A stretch of 64,000 bases of DNA, taken from contig CAWHGB010000003.1 of assembly GCA_963828855.1 (NCBI GenBank), positions 58,702 to 122,701 on the forward strand. The letters are read 5' to 3'. Positions 9,089 through 17,850 of this stretch are shown in pieces. Each line of letters begins with the position of its first letter. Position 1 is the stretch's first letter. The position numbers were made by a program, and so were the translations under genes. The notes under the pieces were generated by a model. That model had not been told where the DNA came from. It saw only the letters and a list, made by a program, of their open reading frames with translations, and ran no database searches. Source of the stretch: CAVVEQ01 sp963828855. Its GTDB lineage: Bacteria; Chloroflexota; Anaerolineae; Anaerolineales; Anaerolineaceae.

Positions 9089-9829
9089 TTGAAAACCTGG
9101 ATCGTCATCCCAACCTACAATGAAGCAGAGAATCTGCCGCCACTGCTGAAAGCGCTTTTTGAATTACCCCTAGAAGATGCAACTATCTTGATCGTGGACG
9201 ATAACTCTCCCGATGGCACCGGGGAGCTGGTGGAAGAGCTCGGCCGTAAGTATAAAAACCGGGTCCGCTGCCTGCACCGTGCCGGGAAAATGGGGTTGGG
9301 AACGGCATATATTGAAGGATTTCAATACGCGCTTCGCGAAGGCGCCGAAGCCATTTGCCAGATGGACGCGGATTTTTCTCATCCGCTTGAAACGATTCCC
9401 CTGATGGCCAGGCTCGCCGCAGAATTTGACCTGGTGATTGGTTCGCGTTATGTCGCCGGTGGTGCCCTGGATGAGCGCTGGCCGCTCTGGCGGAGGTCCC
9501 TTTCCGGGTTTGGAAATTCCTACGCACGCACCATACTGCGATTGCCGGTGCATGATACCACCGGGGGGTTCCGTTTCTGGCGGAGGGCAACGTTGGAGGG
9601 GATACCGCTGGAGCGTGTGCGATCCAATGGCTATGTTTTCCAGGTGGAAATGGTCTACCTCGCGCGCCTGCTGGGTTACAGCATGATCGAAACGCCGATC
9701 TATTTTGCAGACCGGCGCTGGGGAAAATCAAAGATGTCATTCCGAATCCAGTTGGAAGCTGCGGTTAAAACCTGGGCGCTGATAGGGCGTTACCGGGACT
9801 TGCGCCGAAAAGCTCTCAAGAAGAGCTGA
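9089..9829 (+). CDS. Polyprenol-phosphate mannosyltransferase (GT2)
   Basis: 246 residues from the TTG at 9089; a longer frame from 9020 would overlap the V4R gene. GT2-fold enzyme: VIPTYNEAENL at the start, IVDDNSPDGT, the DXD-type metal site QMDADFSHP, GSRYV, and FRFWRR with RSNGYVFQVEM. This pattern is that of dolichol/polyprenol-monophosphate mannose synthases, which move mannose from GDP-mannose to a lipid carrier for O-mannosylation or glycolipid synthesis. No C-terminal membrane helices, so it is the soluble type. Its 3' end overlaps rsmA on the other strand. Confidence 0.85.
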   Translation: MKTWIVIPTYNEAENLPPLLKALFELPLEDATILIVDDNSPDGTGELVEELGRKYKNRVRCLHRAGKMGLGTAYIEGFQYALREGAEAICQMDADFSHPLETIPLMARLAAEFDLVIGSRYVAGGALDERWPLWRRSLSGFGNSYARTILRLPVHDTTGGFRFWRRATLEGIPLERVRSNGYVFQVEMVYLARLLGYSMIETPIYFADRRWGKSKMSFRIQLEAAVKTWALIGRYRDLRRKALKKS

Positions 9830-10662
9830 TTTCCCTGCAGTAAATTTCCGTCAAGACAGCCCATTCCGGGATGGATAGCGTTTCCGCGCGGCGCTGCGGG
9901 TCGATCCCTGCTTGCTTGAGTAATGTCCTCTGCCCGCGATGTGGGAATCTTCATCCCCCCCGAAATTGAATTCCGCAGGGTTTTCCGCTTTTGGGAGAAA
10001 CCAGCTTTTGCCAGGACAAAGAATTCTCCCAGCCGGGATAACGGAACCACGGGTTCGGGGAAGAGCTCAATCCGCAGGACGGCTGAATCCACCTCGGGTA
10101 CCGGGTAAAACGCCGCTGCAGGGATCCGAAATATTTTCTCCGGCTTTCCATAGACCTGGACGCCCAGCGCGAGCAGATTCATCTCACCCGGTTCAGCGCA
10201 GATCCGTTCGGCTACTTCCTCCTGGACGGTCAACACCACACGGGCCGGTTTCATGGGTGCTTCCAGAAGGTGGCGGATGACTGCCGAGGTGATGTAATAT
10301 GGAATATTGGCGACGACCAGGTAACGCTGGCTGCCCACAAGGGCGCCGGGTTCGAGTTTGAGGATATCGCCCTCGATAATCTCAGCATTCGCGAAAGGCT
10401 TCATGACCTTCCGAAGAATGTGCAGCAGCCGGGTGTCAATTTCCACCGCTGCTACGCGTCTTGCGCAAACTGCCAGCTCACGCGTCAGGCTACCCAGACC
10501 TGCGCCGATCTCCAGCACTTCGTCTTTATCAGAAACCCCAGCGATGCGTACGATCTCCCGAAGAACTTCCTGGTCACAGAGGAAATTCTGCCCCAAGCGC
10601 TTCCTGGCGTGCAGGTTGTTCTCATGGAGCAGCTCACGGGGGTCGATGGGCGGGAGGGTCAT
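9816..10662 (-). CDS. rsmA: 16S rRNA dimethyladenosine transferase RsmA (KsgA), one frameshift
   Basis: Dimethylates A1518 and A1519 of 16S rRNA. Seen are RKRLGQNFL, the SAM motif EIGAGLGSLT, AVEIDTRL, and the catalytic VVANIPYYI (NxPY type), then QEEVAER and FYPVPEVDSAV. The uncorrected frame loses homology near 9925; shifting one base restores LLKQAGIDPQRRAETLSIPEW and a TGA stop at 9816. The corrected protein has the normal length, so the indel is probably a sequencing error. The start overlaps the stop of the YabE-like gene by ATGA, the same neighbourhood as yabE-rnmV-ksgA in Bacillus. The 3' end overlaps the mannosyltransferase gene by 14 nt. Confidence 0.93.
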
Positions 10663-12035
10663 GGCAGGATCCAGGGGATCGTTTTCGGTACGGGGGTGAG
10701 GAAATACACGGTCACGTAGGAGGACCAGGGTACATAGGCGTCATCGGTATAGGCAAGGTCGATCCAGTCCTTGCCCGGAATTCCGCCGCCGATATCGCCG
10801 ATCACCCCGGTTCCGTAGCCGGGGACATAGAGTTTTTGGCCGACCATCCAGCTATACCAGGCACGGGTCACCCCAATGGTGCCCTGTGCCACCGGCATCC
10901 CGGAGGAGGTCCCGTTCAGGCATTTCGAAACGCCAGAGCGGCAGGGTGAGTAGGAGGTTGCATAGACGTTGACTGCCCGCCAGTATTCCACGGGACCATT
11001 GGGGGTATCCAGCGTGCGGATCTTGATCTTGGTTCCATATCCGCGCTGCTCGGGGATGGGATCCTGCACCGTCCATTTTGCATCCACCGCGCGTGTGATC
11101 TCCATCCCATCCTCAAAACGCACGCGGAACCTCTCTGCCTGGATGCCCTGCTGTCCGGCGGAAACAATGGATTGCTTATCCAACTCGGTGTTGGGGTCTT
11201 CGATATATTTCACTGTGAAGGGCAAAAAAGTCTGGTTGATGGGGACCTCTTCGCGTACGCGAACCACTTTGATCTTTCCATCCTGGGGCAGAGGGCTATC
11301 TGGAGAGGGAAGGGAGTAATCCATCCCCTGAAGGGAGAAACCGGATTGCGCCAGCGCTTCGCCCACGGTCGGTCCGGCAGCCAGGGTGGGTGTTTCCAAG
11401 CCACCGGAGGTGATGGTGAGCGGTCTGGCACGCTGCAGGTCGACCTGCAAAGGGGCGTCTAGCGGGGTATCAAGAGGTGTGGAGACATTATCCGCCAGGG
11501 TCAACTGGTACCCATGCTCGGCGAGTGCTTCGCCCAGGGTTGGCGCACTGGATGAAAAAGTGTTGGTGGCATCGTTCTCGGTTACTTTCAGGGAGAACGC
11601 ACGCCGGAAAACCAAGGTACCGACACCGGTACGGTCGGAGGGTCCCAAGGGCCGCAAACCCTGCCAAAGGCTATCCCCAGGGAAGAGCAGCAGCCCGGCT
11701 GCGGACGCAACTCCACCTGCAAAGGGAATACAGGTGGAAGCATTGAGCTGTGTGTTGCCTGGCTGGGCGAGAATCGGGATGTTTCGTAGGAACTCCAGCT
11801 TGATCAGATTCTTTGGGTTGGCGAGCGAATTTGCGTCTGGTTGGATGCAATCGAGATCGGTAATTGATGCCCCTGCAGCTCGGAGAACACCTCCGCTGGT
11901 TAGAGCAGACGAAATGACCTTTGAACGTATCCCATCAATCTGCACTGTGAATTCCCGGCGTAAACCGAAAAAGATCAGACCCGTGCCTATGGCAATGAGG
12001 AGGATTGAAATCCCAAATGGTATAAACTTTTTCAT
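10659..12035 (-). CDS. YabE-like cell-wall protein (DUF348, G5, 3D domains)
   Basis: 458 residues: an N-terminal membrane anchor (7-29), repeated DUF348-like ubiquitin-fold segments (PTLGEALAEHGYQL and PTVGEALAQSGFSL), a G5-type strand region (REEVPINQ ... VKYIEDPNTELDKQ) and a C-terminal 3D domain named for its aspartates (SGMPVAQGTIGV, LYVPGYGTGVIGDIGG, WIDLAY). These are the parts of YabE/Rpf-type cell-wall remodelling proteins; the 3D domain is related to lytic transglycosylase MltA. It is translationally coupled to rsmA, matching the yabE-ksgA synteny of Firmicutes. The lysozyme-like domain of actinobacterial Rpf is absent. Confidence 0.85.
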   Translation of the reverse strand: MKKFIPFGISILLIAIGTGLIFFGLRREFTVQIDGIRSKVISSALTSGGVLRAAGASITDLDCIQPDANSLANPKNLIKLEFLRNIPILAQPGNTQLNASTCIPFAGGVASAAGLLLFPGDSLWQGLRPLGPSDRTGVGTLVFRRAFSLKVTENDATNTFSSSAPTLGEALAEHGYQLTLADNVSTPLDTPLDAPLQVDLQRARPLTITSGGLETPTLAAGPTVGEALAQSGFSLQGMDYSLPSPDSPLPQDGKIKVVRVREEVPINQTFLPFTVKYIEDPNTELDKQSIVSAGQQGIQAERFRVRFEDGMEITRAVDAKWTVQDPIPEQRGYGTKIKIRTLDTPNGPVEYWRAVNVYATSYSPCRSGVSKCLNGTSSGMPVAQGTIGVTRAWYSWMVGQKLYVPGYGTGVIGDIGGGIPGKDWIDLAYTDDAYVPWSSYVTVYFLTPVPKTIPWILP

Positions 12036-12317
12036 CCAAAAGAATTCTAACAGGAAAAAATGAGAACAAATTTAAAAACAAAGAAGAGTAGATAACCCGG
12101 AATGTTTTACTTGTTGGATCATCTCCAAAGTTTACTGCTGTTTATGAGTAGAAGTGGTCAAATACTCGATTGAAATTCTCATGCAAACCTCATAACCGCG
12201 TGGTAATGTAAATGTAATGGTGGTGCGCACGAAAGCGGAGTGCAAACGGGTAGGATCGGTATAGTGGGAACGCAATAACAAGGTTCCCAAAATTTACCCC
12301 CCCAACCATCAGAAGGT
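12036..12317. ncRNA. Candidate small RNA upstream of an orphan terminator
   Basis: No coding frame spans this intergenic region, yet a strong terminator closes it at 12318-12348. The segment from about 12185 is G-rich and contains short complementary stretches (GGTGGTGCGCAC, GGGAACGC...GTTCCC). I do not recognise a known RNA family (tmRNA, 6S, SRP, RNase P or riboswitch), and no clear promoter is seen, so the strand and 5' end are open. Confidence 0.3.
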
Positions 12318-12348
12318 AAAACCCCCGGATTTTTCTTCCGGGGGTTTT
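12318..12348. terminator. Strong bidirectional-looking terminator, orphan
   Basis: A perfect 12-bp stem AAAACCCCCGGA (12318-12329) pairs with 12337-12348 around a TTTTTCT loop, giving a U-tract on both strands. It lies 283 bp from the start of the YabE-like gene and 174 bp before the next start, so it does not terminate any visible CDS. Confidence 0.8.
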
Positions 12349-12471
12349 ATTGTTGTTGAAGGCGAATGATTAGGCTCGGAGAGGGACAATGAGTGTTAAT
12401 AATGAGGGATTCAAAATTTTAGGATGAACCTTGATGACTTCGGATGAAACCCACGTTCGAGAGAGTAAACC

Positions 12472-12494
12472 ATAGCCATTTATAATCAGGCTAT
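12472..12494 (+). promoter_or_regulatory. Dyad over a TATAAT box
   Basis: ATAGCC (12472-12477) and GGCTAT (12489-12494) form an inverted repeat with an 11-nt spacer that contains TATAAT (12481-12486), 36 bp before the start codon of the next gene. A good -35 element is not evident. Could be an operator or a chance dyad. Confidence 0.35.
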
Positions 12495-12521
12495 CTTCTC
12501 GATTTTGAATGAGGAAAACGC

Positions 12522-13091
12522 ATGAACCAAAAACAGAATAAAACGATCATCATTATCCTCGTTGTCCTACTGCTGGTTCTTGCGGGTGGGTTGATCTATT
12601 CGATCCTTTCGACGAATTCAAAGGTCGCATCCTTGAATTACGTCATTTATTACCAAGGAGAAGAAGGGAAAAAGGAAAAAGCGGAATTGACCGCAACTCT
12701 GACTGCGCTGGAAACCTCGATCAATGAATCCGAAAACAAGTACGACGACTTGAACAAAAAATACCAGGAAACTCTCAAGCAATTATCCATTGTCAGCGAT
12801 AAGGTATCCACGATGAGTACACGATTAATGTGCCCAAGCGCGATCCCAAGCGTGGATTATACAAATGACAATACCGTTTCAGCGGCACTCAAAGAATACA
12901 CATCGGACTACAAGGCGACTGATGATCATTATGAAGCTGTACTGAAAAACGCGAAGATCTCATACCATAACCTTAAATCAAACCGAACCCAGTCATTCTT
13001 CATTGTTTTCTTTGAGGATAAAACGAATGGACGGGTGAACGGTGTCTTTGATGTTTTGGGTCAATGCTGGGTTAATTTGGATAATAAATAG
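12522..13091 (+). CDS. Membrane-anchored coiled-coil protein of unknown function
   Basis: 189 residues. One N-terminal membrane helix (residues 8-30, IIIILVVLLLVLAGGLIYSIL) is followed by a charged heptad-like coiled coil at about 50-98 and a C-terminal alpha/beta domain with two cysteines (MCPSA and GQCWVNL) that could form a disulfide outside the membrane. I do not recognise the family. It stands alone between a terminator and a convergent acetyltransferase gene and is more AT-rich than its neighbours. Confidence 0.6.
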   Translation: MNQKQNKTIIIILVVLLLVLAGGLIYSILSTNSKVASLNYVIYYQGEEGKKEKAELTATLTALETSINESENKYDDLNKKYQETLKQLSIVSDKVSTMSTRLMCPSAIPSVDYTNDNTVSAALKEYTSDYKATDDHYEAVLKNAKISYHNLKSNRTQSFFIVFFEDKTNGRVNGVFDVLGQCWVNLDNK

Positions 13092-13125
13092 ACTCTGAAA
13101 AATCGTGAATAACTTATTTTGAATT

Positions 13126-13740
13126 TTATATTGGCTCGCAGCGCATCGCCCAAATATGCGGACTTTTTTTATTAGCTTGACCGCTCTCGATAATCGAAAA
13201 ACCGTTTCGAATATAAAATGCTAGATTCTTTTTATTATATGTATCCAGGTAACATGGAAGGCTCTCGCGGGTAGCCTGCTCCAGGATGGGTTGGAGAAGA
13301 ATGCTTCCAACACCCTGACCCTGCATTAAAGGATCAACCGCTAACTCATATAAGTACCAATGCCGACCAACGACATTTTTCTTATGGAGTTTTTCCGCAA
13401 AGGAAGCCATTCTTGAACTTCGAATAAACTCGCGCCAGTTCAGTTTTTCCGGCAACCGAAATAGACCTGTACGGAGGATACCCGGCAGAGATAGACCAGG
13501 TAGTTGGGGTCCTAACCAAATAGCCACCCCTTCCAAAGCCGCAGTGGTATAAACTTTTCCGTAGAGGATCCCATAAAGGGTGATCTTCTCAAAGAGCCAG
13601 GAGAGTGTGATGTGTCGCCTGATTGTATCGGGAATCATAAAGGTAAAAAATGGATCGTTTTGAAAGGCAGCTGCAACCAGCTTTGCAGCTGGTTTCAATT
13701 CTGATATTTTTAAAAGGATGGCATTCTTTTTAGGTTGCAA
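13126..13740 (-). CDS. GNAT-family N-acetyltransferase
   Basis: 204 residues with the acetyl-CoA-binding GNAT signature: WYLYELAVDPLMQGQGVGSILLQPIL (motif A with Q/R-x-x-G-x-G/A as QGQGVG), then LDTYNKKNLAFYIRNGF. The N-terminal half (AAFQNDPFFTFMIPD) fits the branch found in fungi and bacteria that modify small molecules. Substrate unknown. Intact, single gene, facing the coiled-coil protein. Confidence 0.85.
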   Translation of the reverse strand: MQPKKNAILLKISELKPAAKLVAAAFQNDPFFTFMIPDTIRRHITLSWLFEKITLYGILYGKVYTTAALEGVAIWLGPQLPGLSLPGILRTGLFRLPEKLNWREFIRSSRMASFAEKLHKKNVVGRHWYLYELAVDPLMQGQGVGSILLQPILEQATRESLPCYLDTYNKKNLAFYIRNGFSIIESGQANKKSPHIWAMRCEPI

Positions 13741-13840
13741 TCCGATCCCGCACTTTCTTTATAATGCAAAAAGAAAAATAATTGGATTGTTCGTTCTTGA
13801 GATTCACGGTTATTCTATCAGGTGAACCTTAAGGGAAGAT

Positions 13841-14333
13841 AAAAAAAACACCTCCGGTGGGAGGTGGAGTGCCGAGACACAGGATCGAACTGCATGCACT
13901 TTATGCACCGCAATTTTTGCGGTTGTTGCACGCGTGCCCAAAAAAACACCTCCGGTGTGGAGGTGGAGTGCCGAGACACAGGATCGAACTGCATGCACTT
14001 TATGCACCGCAATTTTTGCGGTTGTTGCACGCGTGCCCAAAAAAACACCTCCGGTGTGGAGGTGGAGTGCCGAGACACAGGATCGAACTGCATGCACTTT
14101 ATGCACCGCAATTTTTGGTGAACTTCCACGCGTGCTCCTAAAAAAACACCTCCGGTGTGGAGGTGGAGTGCCGAGACACAGGATCGAACTGCATGCACTT
14201 TATGCACCGCAATTTTTGGTGAATCCACGCGTGCTCAAAAAAACACCTCCGGTGTGGAGGTGGAGTGCCGAGACACAGAATCAAACATGCACTTTATCAC
14301 CGCAATTTTTGCGGTTGTTGCACGCGTGCCCCT
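13841..14333 (-). repeat. Tandem array of five tRNA-Phe 3'-part plus terminator units
   Basis: Read on the minus strand, five units follow tRNA-Phe. Period is 97-101 bp, judged from the hairpin arm CACCTCC at 13849, 13947, 14046, 14147, 14244 and 14341 (the last belongs to the true tRNA). Each unit starts like the end of the tRNA D-arm (GCACGCG), keeps TTGCGGTG and the whole T-arm and acceptor 3' strand (TTCGATCCTGTGTCTCGGCA), and ends with the tRNA's own terminator. Extra bases that can fold into small hairpins replace the anticodon loop and variable loop. The unit next to the tRNA has the most divergent T-arm (TTTGATTCTG). Confidence 0.9.
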
Positions 14334-14359
14334 AAAAAAACACCTCCGGTGTGGAGGTG
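14334..14359 (-). terminator. tRNA-Phe terminator
   Basis: On the minus strand CACCTCC-ACACC-GGAGGTG is followed by seven T (plus-strand A at 14334-14340), starting four bases after the tRNA discriminator base. The same hairpin is copied in all five downstream repeat units. Confidence 0.85.
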
Positions 14360-14362
14360 GAG

Positions 14363-14435
14363 TGCCGAGACACAGGATCGAACTGTGGACACCGCAATTT
14401 TCAGTCGCGTGCTCTACCAACTGAGCTATCTCGGC
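14363..14435 (-). tRNA. tRNA-Phe (GAA)
   Basis: 73 nt. Acceptor GCCGAGA pairs with TCTCGGC and discriminator A; D-arm GCTC/GAGC; anticodon arm CGCGA-CTGAAAA-TTGCG with anticodon GAA; T-arm CACAG-TTCGATC-CTGTG. The 3' CCA is not encoded. It is the only complete tRNA I can fold in the window, and the source of the repeat array downstream of it. Confidence 0.95.
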
Positions 14436-14446
14436 AATCGGGCATG

Positions 14447-14475
14447 ATTTTACCTGCCTGCGCGGAATCCGTCAA
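14447..14475 (-). promoter_or_regulatory. Sigma-70-type promoter of tRNA-Phe
   Basis: Minus strand TTGACG (14470-14475) and TAAAAT (14447-14452) are separated by exactly 17 bp, placing the start site just upstream of the tRNA 5' end at 14435. Confidence 0.75.
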
Positions 14476-14601
14476 GAATAATCCAGAGATCACACAACCA
14501 ATAGGGTATTCAGGTGTTATTATATGCATAATGGCCCGATTTGGAGAATTTATTATAAATTCTCCCACCGGATGTGTCCTTAAACTCAATAGGAGGTAAG
14601 A

Positions 14602-14865
14602 ATGGATGTAATGGGTTTATTAAGTTGGGTAGTTTTAGGTGGTCTTGCCGGTTGGCTTGCCAGTATCGTAACCAAACGCAATGATCGCATGGGCTGCATC
14701 ACCAATATCATCGCTGGTATAGTGGGTGCTGCGGTTGGCGGCTGGGTATTCAGCCTTTTCGGTGGTTCAGGCGTAACAGGCTTCAATCTGCCAAGCCTGC
14801 TCGTCGCGTTTGTCGGCGCGGTGATCGTGCTTGCGATCGTGAACTTTTTCACCCGCAAGAAATAA
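14602..14865 (+). CDS. GlsB/YeaQ/YmgE-family membrane protein
   Basis: 87 residues with three hydrophobic segments. LGGLAGWLASIVTKR, the GCITNIIAGIVGAAVGGWVF glycine-rich middle and FVGAVIVLAIVNFFTRKK are diagnostic of the transglycosylase-associated / GlsB stress-protein family, whose role is in envelope or general stress. A good ribosome-binding site (AGGAGGT) lies 6-7 nt before the ATG, and a clear terminator follows, so it is a single-gene transcript. Confidence 0.9.
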   Translation: MDVMGLLSWVVLGGLAGWLASIVTKRNDRMGCITNIIAGIVGAAVGGWVFSLFGGSGVTGFNLPSLLVAFVGAVIVLAIVNFFTRKK

Positions 14866-14890
14866 TCCAAATATTTTCGTAGGAAAGCCA

Positions 14891-14923
14891 AACGAAGTGT
14901 GGAAAAACCACGCTTCGTTTTTT
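14891..14923 (+). terminator. Terminator of the GlsB-like gene
   Basis: Stem AACGAAGTGTGG (14891-14902) pairs with CCACGCTTCGTT (14908-14919) with one G-T pair, followed by TTTT. Confidence 0.85.
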
Positions 14924-14962
14924 AAATAGGGCTAATAACAATTATTTATGACCAGGATGTGG

Positions 14963-16233
14963 TCAAGCCTGTACGTCAAGTTCGTTATTTTGGATTTTAG
15001 TCTTGGGCAGCAGCAGAAGGCTTGCGACCGTACAGACTGCGGCGAAAATGAACATACCTTTATAACCGTACCAGGCACCCTGGCTGGCATTATTAAAAAG
15101 TCGATCCCCGGGCCTTCCAGGCGCGCCAGGGCACCAGCCCCGGCGGTTGCTAAATTTGTCAGACCCATGTACTTGCCGCTCTCGGCTTTGGGTGCCAGAC
15201 GGTTCGCCATTGCCCAGTTGGCGGTGAGGAAGAAACCCATCCCAGCGCCGATCAGCACCCCCAGCCAGGTGAGAAGTTGAACATCATGGACGGTGAGCAA
15301 CAGGATGTAACCAGTAGTAACCAGCACACCTGCGGTGATAGTCATGACAACCGAACCAAACTTATCGGTCAACCACCCGCCAGCCAATGCGGTGACCACC
15401 AGCAGGACTCCCAGCGTGGCGGTCAGGTTGCCGGTGGTCTTGGCTGCATCCGGTGCCTGTAAAAAATCCTGGACGTAATAAAAAATGAAGGATTGCAGAG
15501 CATAAATCCCCACCAGGAAAAGCAGACGGTGAGCAATCATCCAAAAAAACTGTTTATTCCCGCGTACATCCACCCGCAGTTGCGCGCGCAGGGGCGGTGG
15601 GCTGGTTTTTGGTCCATCGCCGGTGGAGGGTTTTTCCTTTGCCCAGATCAATGTGATCGCGGTGAAAACCGCCAGCACAACGATAATGACCAGGAGCACT
15701 GCATCCACATTCTCGTTTCGGGGCCCCAGCATGTTTCCCACTACCAGCGAGGCGATGATGATCCCGCTCATATCCATGAAGTTCTTGATCCCGCTGGCCT
15801 TGCCGATCTTTTCCTGTGGGATGAGATCTGGCAGCAATCCCTGGGCGGGACCGTGTGCAATATTCGAGGTGACCTGCAACCCAAGATACCCGATGAAAAC
15901 CCACTCCAAACCACCCGCCCATCCAAGCAGGAAAAGGAAGACAAAATCAAACAGGGTACCGATCAGAATCAGGGGACGCCTTCTCCCCCACCTGGAGCGC
16001 CAATTGTCGCTGATCGCCCCGCTGATGGGTTGCAGCAGCATGGCAACGATCAGCCCGAAGAAGGTCAACGCGCCGAGGTATGTGTTCTTCAAGCCTTCGG
16101 GAGTGAAGCGGAGCAGGATCACCGGTAGAAGGATCACGTGCAATGAGTTCCACATAAAGGAAAGCCCCACCCAGTAGGTGTTGACCGAGAGCATCCTGAC
16201 CCAGATTTGGGGCTGTTTTGGCTCGTTCATCAT
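14963..16233 (-). CDS. MFS sugar transporter (GPH/SLC45-like), one frameshift
   Basis: About 423 residues, 12 predicted membrane helices. Seen are NTYWVGLSFMWNSLHVILLP at the N-terminus, SDNWRSRWGRRRPLILIG between helices 2 and 3 (the classical MFS loop), and GPAQGLLPDLIPQEKIGKASG, typical of glycoside-pentoside-hexuronide or SLC45-like carriers. The frame breaks at the A-run 15095-15099; adding one base restores FFNNASQGAWYGYKG, a last helix and a TGA stop at 14963. I place the start at 16233, where AGGAG precedes ATG-ATG. Substrate probably a sugar, unproven. Confidence 0.8.
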
Positions 16234-16299
16234 TTGTCTCCTACGGATCACATTCAGATTCTCATTTTATAAAAGAAAGGATTGACAGGCAAGCGGTGA

Positions 16300-17748
16300 T
16301 CAAAATGGACCATATCCGATCGCTACCGCGATCCCGAGGAAGATCACCGTCGCCAGGATAACCCACAGCCACAATTTTATTGTCCAGCGGAACCATTTTG
16401 GATAACTGACCACAGTCAAACCCAAACTTATCAGCAAAACGGGGTTGGTGGGATAGGCCATATTCGAGAAGCCATCGCCAAAGATATAGGCAAGCACTGC
16501 GGTCTGGCGGGTGAGGCCGACCAGATCAGCCAGGGGGAGGATGATGGGCATGAGCAGGAATGCTTTGGCCGAGCCGGAACCGATGAAAAACTCCACCCCG
16601 AGTGCCAGAAGATAGATCACAATGGCAGCCGGCATCGCACCCAGGTTCGAAAGAGGCGCTGCCGCAGCGTGCAGGATGGTATCCGTCACCTCGCCGCTAT
16701 CCAGGATGAAGCGGATACTTGATGCCATCAGGATGAGCGGTACTGCCGGAAGCAAACCGATCACCCCGTCCTTCAGCCCGCTCAAAACTGTCTTTCCGCC
16801 AGCCCCGGAGAGGAACCCGGCTCCCAGGCCACCGATCAGGAAGAGGATCCCCACCAGCGGGAGTGAAAAATCTGAAATGGCTGGGATAAAGGGTGCCAGC
16901 AGCATATCCGCCAGGATCAGCAGTACGAACACACCGAAGAAGGTCATGGCGCGGTTCTGCCTGGGGTCTGGGGTGCTTAGCGGCATATCCTTTAAATCAT
17001 GTTTAACCCTCTCCGCTTGATCTTCTTTATAAACCAACGAATTCTTTGGATCGCGGTCTATCTTTTTTGCATAAACGTAAAGGAAGCTGGTGAAGATTAA
17101 ATAAATGACCGCGAAGATGATCACGTGCAACCAGGCTCCGGAGAATATGGGCAGCCCGGCGAGCTGTTGGGCCACCCCAAGGGTGAAGGGATTGGAGATT
17201 GCCGCAGAAAAACCCATGTTGGTGGCCAGCACCGAGAGACCCAATCCGACCAGCGCGTCCCAACCGAGCGAATAGGAAAAAGCGATCATCACCGGAACCA
17301 GCAGGATAACTTCTTCAAAGATGCCCAGGGTTGCCCCGAGCAACATGAACGCCAACGCCACCATCCAGAGCAACAGGTATTTCCGCCCACGAAAGCGGTT
17401 GATCACCCGTGCGATGAACGCCTTCAGTGTCCCGGTTTTATCCAGCACCGCAAATGCGCCGCCTGCGAAGAAGAGTACGACGATGATCACGATGATGGTC
17501 GTCCCCGCCTGGCTTCCCAGCACCTGGATGGGAGCCAGGAACCACTGCCAGACCGGGTAATCCGGCTTGGGGACATATTGGAAGGAGCCCGGGTCTATGG
17601 TCATCCGGCCATCTACCTGGCTGTAGCTGAATTGACCGGAGGGCAAAACCAGGGTTAGGATCCCTGCGATCATCATCAGGACGAGCAGGATGACGAGAGA
17701 CTGGATGAATGCCTTGCGACTGATCTGGGCACCGGATTTTTGATTCAT
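16300..17748 (-). CDS. YfcC-family (AbgT/DcuC-related) membrane transporter
   Basis: 482 residues and about 12 membrane helices from the ATG at 17748, which has GGAAGGGA 7 nt upstream; an earlier in-frame ATG at 17808 is less likely. Matches the C4-dicarboxylate anaerobic carrier-like YfcC family: LPSGQFSYSQVDGRMTIDPGSFQ after helix 1, GATLGIFEEVILLVPVM, ATNMGFSAAISNPFTLGVAQ, and GSGSAKAFLLMPIILPLADL near the end. Members carry peptides, amino acids or carboxylates; the substrate here is not determinable. No enzyme gene lies beside it. Confidence 0.8.
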   Translation of the reverse strand: MNQKSGAQISRKAFIQSLVILLVLMMIAGILTLVLPSGQFSYSQVDGRMTIDPGSFQYVPKPDYPVWQWFLAPIQVLGSQAGTTIIVIIVVLFFAGGAFAVLDKTGTLKAFIARVINRFRGRKYLLLWMVALAFMLLGATLGIFEEVILLVPVMIAFSYSLGWDALVGLGLSVLATNMGFSAAISNPFTLGVAQQLAGLPIFSGAWLHVIIFAVIYLIFTSFLYVYAKKIDRDPKNSLVYKEDQAERVKHDLKDMPLSTPDPRQNRAMTFFGVFVLLILADMLLAPFIPAISDFSLPLVGILFLIGGLGAGFLSGAGGKTVLSGLKDGVIGLLPAVPLILMASSIRFILDSGEVTDTILHAAAAPLSNLGAMPAAIVIYLLALGVEFFIGSGSAKAFLLMPIILPLADLVGLTRQTAVLAYIFGDGFSNMAYPTNPVLLISLGLTVVSYPKWFRWTIKLWLWVILATVIFLGIAVAIGYGPF

Positions 17749-17850
17749 GAAGTAAATCCCTTCCGCGAGGTGTTTTATATACCAAACCTGCCAGTCAATT
17801 TCTGACAAGCTCGATCAGGATCAACATTGTTTTGTTTTTCGTACTGGAAT

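Noticed and set aside
13841..14435. CRISPR array
   Set aside because: The period is about 98 bp, units contain tRNA T-arm and terminator, and the parts between conserved blocks are not unique spacers.
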